From the NCBI GenBank assembly GCA_949751835.1, contig CATKHK010000051.1, positions 272,478-336,477 on the forward strand: DNA of 64,000 bases. The letters run 5' to 3'. The position numbers were made by a program, and so were the translations under genes. Numbering within the stretch: position 1 is the stretch's first letter; each line of letters starts with the position of its first letter. Of the stretch, positions 35,438 through 44,552 are shown piece by piece. The notes under the pieces were generated by a model that had not been told where the DNA came from, searched no databases, and saw only the letters and a program-made list of their open reading frames with translations. This DNA comes from Blepharisma japonicum. Lineage: Eukaryota > Ciliophora > Heterotrichea > Heterotrichida > Blepharismidae.

Positions 35438-36902
35438 TATTATTATAAAAGAAAAAGCAATATAAAAAAAAGTGTTGTATGTGCTGAATATTTAATTCTT
35501 TAAAGATTTTACCTTGCATTAATTGTTGAAAATTAATAATCTATGGTAATTGGAATTACTTGCTGAAGTTTATTATTTATAAATAAATCAATTATCAATT
35601 TATAAATTTCATTTGGAAAATAATTTTATATCAGATAATGCCTACATTTGAGAATTGAGTCAATTATTGGATTTTTAATTTAATCATCATTAATTTCTGG
35701 TAAAGCTTAAATAAATTCCGATAGTATTTAATATCGATATCTGATGCTATTAAATTAAGATATAATTTAAAAAAAATATTAATATGAATTTTGCATATAA
35801 TTTACTACCAAAAATAACTTCAAAAAGTAATAGAATTTTTATTATTAAAAATATAGCATAATGACACTTTTTATATTAAATAGGATAAATAAATGATCTA
35901 TGCACAAGACGATTTTATTTGAAACAAGAGCAATAAATTCTATCCCATTAGATTTATATACGATTTTGCATAAGCAATAACTAGAGAAGAAAACAATTCA
36001 TTTTTCGCTTTGGCGAAATTTTCAGTTTATTGTTTTATAAAATAATGGGCATGATATAAGGATGGAGCCTCTACTATTGAACGTGCATTTTTAAGCTTCT
36101 GTAGAATTTGAATTTAGATTTTTTCCACCTTCTTTATTATAATCTTATCTGAGGCTATCATGAAGCACTTTTTCAGGAATTTCAGTATATAATCCTGATA
36201 GAGAGTTTTGTGATTTGATAATCCTTTTGCTTAATCTTGCCCTGGACCCATTAATAGACTCTTCTACTTTAAATAATAACTACTAGACATATTTATTTTC
36301 TTCTAAAACACATTTTTTTGGTTTTAGGTATCATAAGAAGTCCAAATCTTCTTTAATTTTGTATTTAAACTATTTTTAATTACTTTGCATTTCAGCAAAT
36401 ATTATTTTTAGTAAATCAATATTATAAAAAAGTGTTAAATATATATGATGATGGTAAAATTAGTAAAAATAATTTTTATGATGAATAAACTTGAGAGGAA
36501 ATAAATCTGCTAGATTTATGGGTATTGCCTAATGATAATGCTATATGATAGCACAACATTTTCTGAGGAAATTCGATAGATTTTTTTTTGATATAGACAT
36601 TTGACCTATAACCATTAAGTTTCAACTAAGCGGCACACTATTTAGAGAATTTCGAAAATGTTCACATTATTAAAGTGAACGATTGCACCCTAGATTTCTG
36701 CTCTATAAATAAATTCACTTTAATATTTTTTCCAGAAAAGATTTCTTTTGAAGACGATTAGGGAGAATATTAATTATAAGCTATGTGATAAATTAAAAGT
36801 AAATTTGATGAGAAACGTTTTATTAGTTTAAAAAATCTTCAATAAATGAAGTATTTTCACTTAAAATTTTATTTTTAATATATTTATTTATCCAATTAAA
36901 AC
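35438..36902. other. Largest array spacer (copies 13-14)
   Basis: 1465 bp with no intact gene. It contains the decayed copy described separately (36043-36425). The flanks are very AT-rich and show nothing else that can be supported. Confidence 0.45.
36043..36425 (-). pseudogene. Decayed globin-fusion copy (relic)
   Basis: This stretch aligns along its whole length with the linker and end of the middle domain of copies 13 and 14 (corresponding to about 33925-34350 in copy 13), in the same orientation. Shared landmarks are the 'catgac/atgata...' CPFNLSR-coding segment, the 'tttttcaggaatttcag' segment (PEND-coding in copy 13), 'attaatagactcttct' and 'ttgtatttaaac'. It carries multiple stops and indels in every frame, and the globin, INNP and N-terminal parts cannot be recognised. 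Gene spacing fits a full copy having once filled the 1465-bp gap. It is therefore a dead member of the copy 13/14 lineage. Confidence 0.75.
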
Positions 36903-38939
36903 CTAAGGAGTTGCTTGCTTACATATTAAAGTTTTCAATGACTTGATTTGTGCCATCATAATGCTTTTATCAAGATCCTTTATTTGAAATTCTATCAGTG
37001 TATTTTCATAAATATCGCTGAAACGATTAAACTCTATTTCGGAAAGCTCCAAGGGTTGATGAGCAGCTCTTATTCTTCTTCTGAACTTAGGATCAATTAT
37101 GCCGTTAAATAAATAAAACATCCCAGAAACAATCATTGTGAAATTTTCAAGCTTTGCACATTTAAAATATTTGATGAGAGAATTATTTTCGAGAATTTTA
37201 TTGCAAAGTGAAAAAATGAATTTGTCCCAGAATGGCTTACCACCGTATTTTTCTACTAAATTTTCATTTTTGACTTTTATCGCCTTTGTGTTTAGATTCA
37301 TTTCGTCTAAATTATCAGCAACGGCATTCATATGATTTTTTACATAAGTATCAACTATGGTAGAAAACATAGGAATTTTTGCTTTTGTAGCATTACCATT
37401 TTCAGTTGTAGGCTTATTTATAAGGGGATTTTTTCTTCTCGATAAATTAAATAAGCATGACACAGGGCTGCCGTCTGCTGTATAAAATGGGCACTTTTGA
37501 GCTTCTATAGGAATTGAATTCAGATTCCTTTCACCTCCTTTATTTGAAATTTTATCTAGTCTTTCGCTTAATTTAGCGCATTTATCTTTTTCAGGTATTT
37601 CAGCTAAAGGTATAAATCTGGGGTTGGATTTATTTCTATATAACTCAACTAAAGAGTTTTTATCTATTGTAACTCTTTTGCTCAAATCTTGTTCTTGAGT
37701 TTCAGCAATAGATTCTTCTCCTTTTGAATTATCCAGGCTGCGATATGCACATCTATGTCTCCTAAAACATGTGTTTCTTGTTTCAGCCATCTTAATAGGT
37801 TGACATCTTCTTAAATTTGTATTCAAACTATTTGTAAATTCTTGGCACTCGAGTAAAAATCATTTTTTATCTCTGCTTTGTATAAAATCAAGGACGATTC
37901 CTTTCACATTATCTTCTTTAAAAGGATATTTATTTAAAAATTCAATGACTTGGAGAGTCATTGCGTTGATTTCAGGAAATTGCCCTTTGGTTTCAACAAC
38001 AAAACATTTATCAGGGTTTTTTGAGTTTACAAAAAAATCATGATTGCTGTCTTTATTTAATTGAGTAAATAAATTATTATTTGTCTCTTTGGGGGGATTA
38101 ATACTAGCATAAAATTCTTCAGGTGTACTATAAGAAAATGACTTTGATCTCCCTTTTGGCATTAAGACTAGCTCTTTTTCGCTTTTTAATGGAAAAGGAT
38201 TGTTTATAGATTGAGAGGATTTATTGAGCAGTGTCCTATAATCAAAAGCAGAGAATCTTCTCTTTTGAGTATTACCAGAATCCACAATTACAGGTTTTGG
38301 CTCAGTTTTCACTTTTCGTTTGAGTTTTTTATGATTAATAATAGAAAAATATTTTGTTTTGGTTCCATCTAGCCACAAAACCCTTACAATTGATGCAGGA
38401 TTTGAAAAACTCAGAATACAATGCTGCATTTTTGCAGGCTCTTTTGAAGAATTTCAAACATTTTTTGCGGACTCTTTTGAGTATATAGGATCTCCTTCTT
38501 TATTTAAAGTTTTATAAACATAGAGCGGGGCATTTTCTTCATATTCAGTTTCTATATTAAAATATTCCTCCTCGTTGCACGGCCTAGTAGTTACTTTTCC
38601 AGTTTTGGTAGTCTTGACTAAAAATGTAACAGGTCCATTTCTGACAATTGTAGTAGGAATATTAATATCAAAGCTATCCACCTCTGAATATTTTACAAAA
38701 GTATCGAAAATATCTAATTTTCGCTGGTTTGAATTGCTTGATAGCAAACTATTGAACTTCTTAGCATACTTTCTTTTCAGAAAGTTAGAATTGCCTACTA
38801 AACCATTAATAAGAGCCTTTTTTGAAGATTCATTAATCAAGGAAACAATATCATCTCTCGTGTTTTTAATTTCTTCTTGCTCGAAGGTTTTTTGGCGAAT
38901 AAAATTCAATTTTGTAAGTTTAGCTGGTAAGTCGGTCAT
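36903..38939 (-). CDS. Globin-fusion protein, array copy 14
   Basis: 678 residues from ATG at 38939 (MTDLPAKLTKLNFIRQ). Two TGA codons, KNVW near 38452 and DKKW near 37858. It is the closest relative of copy 13: NIPTTIVRNG, MQHCILSFSNPASIVRVLW, QSINNPFPL, PEEFYASINPPKE, KGQFPEINAM and VKGIVLDFIQSRDKKW all match with few changes, and the linker has the same CPF motifs. The globin domain starts EKYGGKPFWDKF but has Cys instead of Tyr at the putative B10 position (SLCNKI), the long E helix (LENFTMIVSG), His627 in RAAH followed by QPLE rather than QSLG, and the tail LKTLICKQATP. The B10 change could alter ligand binding if the haem assignment holds. Confidence 0.9.
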
Positions 38940-39512
38940 TATTATAAAACTAAAATAAATAAAAAAAAGTTGAAAGATTTAAAAATTATCTGTATATATT
39001 AATGGGGAAGAATTATATTTTATATTTTGATTTATTGCTAGATTTCTTTCGCAAAATAAATGTTTTTGAAATTTGATTTGTATTAAGGAAATTTCTTCAA
39101 TAAAGGCGCTTGAGTAGAACTAATATTTTTAGAGCTAATATTGGTATAAGAGTGCTAATTCTAGAGTTATGCTGCTATAAAAAATGAATTCTGATGATAA
39201 TAGTGCTTCTAGATCAATTTTTGTAAATAATGGCATCATATTTTGATTATTAGCGGTTACTGTCAAAAAACTGTTAAAGTACTTAGGATAAATATGGAAT
39301 TATAAATTCTCTAGGAAACGAAAATTTTATCATAAAGAAGCATTTAGACTCATTATGGTAAATTTCTTGATAAACAGCCTTGCTATGAATTCACTCACTA
39401 TAAACTCCTTTAGTGGAACAATTTATCAACATTCTTTTTCAATTTTAATTTTATTTTATCCACAAAAGCATCTTAAATTTATTTTAATCATCTATATAAA
39501 TTTTCAATATAT
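38940..39512. other. Array spacer (copies 14-15)
   Basis: 573 bp, AT-rich. A 35-codon plus-strand frame from ATG near 39184 (MNSDDNSASRSIF, with one TGA and a hydrophobic end) is too short to call. Confidence 0.35.
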
Positions 39513-41540
39513 TTATATTCCTCTTGTTACTAAACATTTTAGAGATTTGACTTGGGACATCATAAGCTGCCTATCTACATCTTCAATCTGAAATTCATAC
39601 AAAGTGCTTTCAAAAGTGTCAGAGTAGCTTTCAAATTCACGATCAGTAATTCCCAAATTATGGTGTGATGACCTTATATTCCTTCTAAACTCCAGATTTA
39701 CCATTCCATTAAAAATTGCAAACATCCCATGCATAATCATCCCAAAAGTCTCTAATTTTGTTTTCTTAAAATACTTCGTCAATCCATCATTTGCCAGAAT
39801 TTTATTATAAAGTGACAAAATAAACTGATTTCAGAATTGCTCTCCGCCGTATTTTTCGCTTAAATTTTTATTTACCTGGGACAATTTTGTGTTAAATTTG
39901 GCTTCATCAAGGCTGTCTGCCACATTTTTTAAGTGTTTTCGGATACATTGATGATTTTTGTCACTATTTAAAGAATCTTTAATAAATGATGCATTTTCGA
40001 TTTTTAAGGTATTATTAAGTGGGCATTCATAGAGATCTGACGGAGGAATTGGAGACAGAAATGGTCTGAAATTGTACCGCATTTTGTAAGCTTGAATACT
40101 TTGCTCTTTAAAATCAAGCGCACATAGGCTTGTAGAATGCGTGTGGTTCACAATTCTGTCAATTCTTTCATTTACTTTGTGAATTCTATCGATAATATCT
40201 TTTTCTTGGATTTCTGGCTTGTAGTAATCTTTTGATCTTGATCTGATTCTAAAAGGCAAATCATAAGCTTTTTCTTTTTCATCAGATTCGGTAAAGCTTG
40301 TCTCTGATAATCTATTGGACGAGCCGATCCTATTTTTGGAATTTTGGGGCAAATCACAGGATTTTTGCCTTCTGGATGATAATGGGGAAGATTTTCTGTC
40401 AGCGATTTTATTAAATTCTAAGCCCAATTTATTAGAGAATGCATATTCTTTGCAATCAATTAACACCCAGTTTTTATCTTTATCTTGGATAAAATCAAGC
40501 ACTATTCCTTTTATTCCGTCCTCTTTAAATACTTTGGTATTTAAAAAAGCGATTATTTCTGAGACCATTTTTTCGAGTTCTGGGAATTTTCCTTTTGTTT
40601 CTGCTCCTATACAACTTTCAGTTTTTTTTGTATTTACTATAAACTCATTTGATAAAAAACTGTCAGAGAAACTTTGAAGATTTTCTTTTGTTAATAGAGG
40701 AATATCTTTATTTTGTATTTCATCCTTTTCTCCATGAATGTCATTAATATCGGCCAGATCAGTAGTGCTTGAATAATTTGGTGGCTTATTAGCAATTATT
40801 GATTTTGATAATTTTATAAATGTATTGTTGGAGCAGCGAAAATCTGAAGTTGGACGGTAAATTTTTCTCGTCAGTTTTTTAGGAGTAGAATCTGTTGATT
40901 CTGCTTTAATTCTTGCTTGAAAAGAACGGTTTAAAATTGTAAAAAATTTGAGGTTGCAGCCGATTTTTCATAAAACTCGAGTTATAGAAGCTGGATTTGT
41001 GAAGCTTTGCACATAATATTGCATCATTGCAGGCTTTCTGGCTGATTTTCATATTGTTTGAGCACTTTCAATTGATTTCAATGCTATGATTTCTTTATTC
41101 TCTACTTTATAGCAGAAAATTGGGCTAAAATCATCAATTTTCTTCACATTGATCTTAAAGAATTCATTGTCTATGCAGGGTCGAGAAATAATAGCTCCAT
41201 TTTTTAAAGTTTTCATCAAAAATGGAACTGATATATTTTCTACCCTCAGTATTGTCGTTGGAATATTTACAAAAACTCTTATTGAGTCTAGGTGTTTAGC
41301 AAATAAGCTAAAAAGATCTAGTTTTTGGCGTTTTGCTGTTTTTGGAAGCAAATTATTAAGCTTTTGAAGAAAAAGATCTTGCACGTATTCTTCTTTATTC
41401 TTGGTTTTATCAAAAATCCCTTGATGCACTGAGTCGTCTATGAGTGTATTGGAGTCTTGTTTGAAATTTTGAATTTCATCTCTTTCACTGACTCTGTGAT
41501 GATAATCCTTAAGGTCTTGTAGTATAACTGGGATGTCCAT
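39513..41540 (-). CDS. Globin-fusion protein, array copy 15
   Basis: 675 residues from ATG at 41540 (MDIPVILQDLKDYHHR). Three TGA codons give QTIW near 41046, RVLW near 40970 and the globin QFW near 39829. NIPTTILRVE, PFLMKTLKNGAIISRPC and SPIFCYK mark the N-terminal domain. S-I-N-N-P has diverged to KSIIANKPPNY. The middle domain has ESCIGAETKGKFPELEKM and IKGIVLDFIQDKDKNW; LPFRIRSRS and DFKEQSIQAYK follow. The globin domain starts EKYGGEQFWNQF, with Tyr in SLYNKI, the long E helix (LETFGMIMHG) and His626 in RSSH followed by a second His. The tail is LKCLVTRGI, so the second Cys of CLIC is lost. Confidence 0.88.
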
Positions 41541-42150
41541 GATATATTTCTAACAAAATTCTTTTTTTTAAGAATTACATAATTTTCGTAATAATTTATT
41601 GTTTACATAAGGGATTAACTGTTATCGGTAAATAATGAAGGCATTTGCAACAAAAACGTATTCTAGAAATAAAAAGAAGTCTATAAAAATGTGAATTTTT
41701 TGCTTTCAACAATATTTTTGCTAAATCATTAATTTAAAAACATTTTTTATCTGAATACCTTATACTGGAAAATAAAGATTGCAACCTATTTTTATTAATA
41801 TTTAAAACTCTTTTTAATATCATTCTCAACAATTAGAGAAAGCTAAAGCAGCGAATATATTTAATTCAAAGGTATTTTAATTTAATTTCTTAACTTTTCT
41901 CATATGAGACCTTCTCGTCAGAAATAAAATACTTTATAATTTTTAAAATTTCAATAATTAAAATCAATAATAACTTGTTTTCCTAAAAACTCATGATAAA
42001 GGTTATATATCTTAAATATATTTCTTAAATAAATTTATTTTAATAATTATATCTCTGCTTTCCAGTAGTTTTAAAGAATTATTTTTAAATGAAAATTCAC
42101 TTTAAAGCATCACATTTATTATTTGAGACTGCTTATTATAAATCACTTAT
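41541..42150. other. Array spacer (copies 15-16)
   Basis: 610 bp of AT-rich sequence with short homopolymer runs; nothing supportable seen. Confidence 0.4.
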
Positions 42151-44303
42151 TTACTGTCTTACTATTAAGCACTTCATGGATTTAATTTGGGACATGATAA
42201 CAGCTTTATCATCCTCCTCAATCAAAAACTCTTCCAAAGTTTTTTCAAAAATATCTGAGTACGAATCAAATTCCTGCTCATTTACCGTATAATTTGCATG
42301 AACCGCCCTAACTCTTCTTCGAAACTGCATATTAATATCAGAGTTAAATACTTTATACATGCTTGTGACTATCATTTCAAAGTTTTCTAATTGTGTGCAT
42401 TTGAAATGTTTATTTAGCATTTTATCTGCTAAAATTTGTCCATATAATGATAAAATAAAATGCTGCCAAAAATCTTCGCCTCCGTATTTTCCAACTAAAT
42501 CTTGTTCTTTTATTTTAGAAATTTTTATTTTTTTGGAAAGGGAGTCAAAACTGTCAACTGTGGCTGTAAGATGTCGTCGACTGCATCTATAGACTTCATT
42601 ATCAAATGCAGGCTTGTTCATGATTAATGATGGATTTTGTGCTTGCTCTGGAGAGCTTGGAGATTGATGTGCTGGGCTAGTTAATGAATTTTTTATAATA
42701 TTTAGAGGCATTGTACCTGATTTTAAAAGATTTTTATAAGCTTCAATACTTTGCTCTTTGAAATCAAATAGAGGCAGTATTTTGGATGGCCTATAATCTG
42801 AAAGTTTTGTCGCTTTTTCAACAATTTTGTTGTATCTTTCTATAATTGAGCTTTCATTTGGGCTGGAATCTTCAATAGGTTTGGATTTTGACCTAATATG
42901 GAATTTTGGTATTAAAATTGATGATTTTTAAGCTATTCTTCTTTGTAAAGCATTTTTACTACTAGTCTGAAAGAGATAATGCGACATATATAATCTATTA
43001 CATTTTCATTCTCATTTTCATCTATAATTACACTTTGAGCTGTTAGTAGTCGGTCTTCAACATTTGTTTCCATTATTGTTTCTGGCTGAAGAGTCATTTT
43101 TTTTGGGGAGTCTCTTTTTGAGTACAAAGGACATGCTGAATGTGCTCTTTCTATTTTATCAGGAGAAAAATATTGCTGAGAATCATTTAAAAGCAGCTCT
43201 TTGACATCTAAAAAAATCCAATTTTTCTGCTTATCCTGTATAAAATCCATAACGATTCCTTTAATAGTGTTTTCTTTGAAAATATATGAGCTTAAAAAGT
43301 TTTTTACTTGTTTAAGCATTCCGTCTACTTCTTCAATTGGTCCACGCTTTTCCATGACCCAACATTTTCCAATCATTTTGGTAGAAATTATATGCTGCTC
43401 ATTATTATCTGGAGAAGGTGAGCTATCAGCAAGTCTTTTTGTATCAAAAGAGTCATTTTTTCGCAAAAATTCTTGAGATCTTTTTTTCGGGATTTTTTTG
43501 TCATCAAAGCTTAAATTAAGCTTAAAAGGGTTATTTATGGAAAAAGAAGTTTTGAGTAGATAATTTGTGAATCGAAATTCTGGGGGACGAGAAGAAGATT
43601 TGGTACGCTTTGGCTGCTTTTTGATAGGAATCAATTTATTTACTTTGCTCAAGTGAGAATCATTTCTGCTTACAATACTGAAATATTTTATTTTTTGGGA
43701 AGATTTTCATAGTACTCTTAAAATAGAAATAGGCTTAGAGCTGCATCGAATAAAGCGCTGGATTCTTCTGGGGCGATTTCGTGAGGCGATCCAATTATCT
43801 TCTGCTTTGTGAATGGAATTTAAAACGATTGACCGATTTGGGTGAGATTTGAAACAAAAAAGGGGAGAGTCATCAGAGTGTTCTCGGTATAGTGAAAAAA
43901 ATTTTTGTTCTGCGCAGGGAATTCCCGAAATTTTCCCATGCTTGTCAGTTCAAAGCTTGTAGCTTGTAGGTAAATCTTCTCCAGCTATCAATGTATCTGG
44001 GATTCTAAGAGATATGCAATTTTCATGCCAATGCCTAGCAAGTTCCAAATATATATCAATCTGTCTAGGCTTTCCTCCACTTTTACCAAGTAAGCAATTG
44101 AGTTTTTCAATGAAAACATCATGATTTTTTTGGGATTCAAGACCTTTCCTAAACCTTAGCCTTAATCCTTTATTTGGAGACTCATCAATAAGTTTCAGCA
44201 GATGTGCGCGATGTATTTTATCATCTTCATTTGCATCATTATGATGAAAAGTCTGCTTAGAGCTTACTCTGATTTGGTTTAATATATGGGGAACATTAAT
44301 CAT
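42151..44303 (-). CDS. Globin-fusion protein, array copy 16, reading frame broken
   Basis: First copy of the array. The N-terminal and middle domains run in one frame from ATG at 44303 (MINVPHILNQIRVSS) to a TAG at 42933: RIPDTLIAGE, two TGA-coded Trp (YKLW, RVLW), FSINNPFKL, IKGIVMDFIQDKQKNW, IFLDVKELL. The 'ILIPKFHIRSKSK' (LPFRIR equivalent), DFKEQSIEAYK and globin domain lie in another frame after it, ending at 42151. The two frames differ by 2 nt modulo 3. No 15- or 16-nt GT..AG intron bridges them, since a TAA in the second frame sits just before ILIPKF. The globin itself looks intact: GKYGGEDFWQHF, Tyr in SLYGQI, long E helix (LENFEMIVTS), His in RAVH, tail MKCLIVRQ. A recent frameshift or a sequence error explains it. 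Confidence 0.75.
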
Positions 44304-44552
44304 TACTGCAATTTTTTGTTACCAAATCAGAATAATTGCAAGCATCATCAAATTTACTGTAGATTTATTCAGTATAAATTATCAATATTTATATTACTCT
44401 ATGAGCCACCTCACCCCTTTACTACATTTTTTAATTCAGTATGCCGATTAGCATATCATTTTAAATTTTCACCAGCTAATAAATAATTTTCCTTATTATT
44501 TATTAATTAAATATTCAAAAACTTTGCTGAAAAATTTTCTTGTTTTATTTTT

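Larger units (their letters stand above)
4227..44303 (-). repeat. Tandem array of 16 globin-fusion genes (gene family cluster)
   Basis: Sixteen paralogous genes lie head to tail on the minus strand with a period of about 2.0-2.9 kb. The shared architecture is: an N-terminal domain of about 200 residues (N-[IV]-P-x-T-[LI], then 'Pl.cYK', then 'sitRVLW' and 'KYF.Ii'); a linker that usually holds S-I-N-N-P-[FY]; a middle domain of about 70 residues ending 'DFIQ....W.FLDCKE'; a basic linker with 'LPFRIR' and, often, 'FKEQSIKAY'; and a C-terminal globin domain of about 115 residues opening KYGG..FW and ending near CLIC. The globin part matches group I truncated haemoglobins (YEKLGG...FY...RH at AH...F). 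The first two domains are not recognised. About 48 TGA codons are read as Trp. Spacers run from 123 to 610 bp except two enlarged ones of 1.1 and 1.5 kb. Confidence 0.9.

Noticed and set aside
42890-43010. A 35-nt GT..AG intron to repair copy 16
   Set aside because: It would shift into the right frame, but a TAA remains before the globin linker, and its size is unlike every other intron here.
4227-44303. Array copies as many separate small genes ending at TGA
   Set aside because: The breaks fall at conserved Trp positions, other copies have TGG at the same sites, and reading TGA as Trp joins all pieces in frame.
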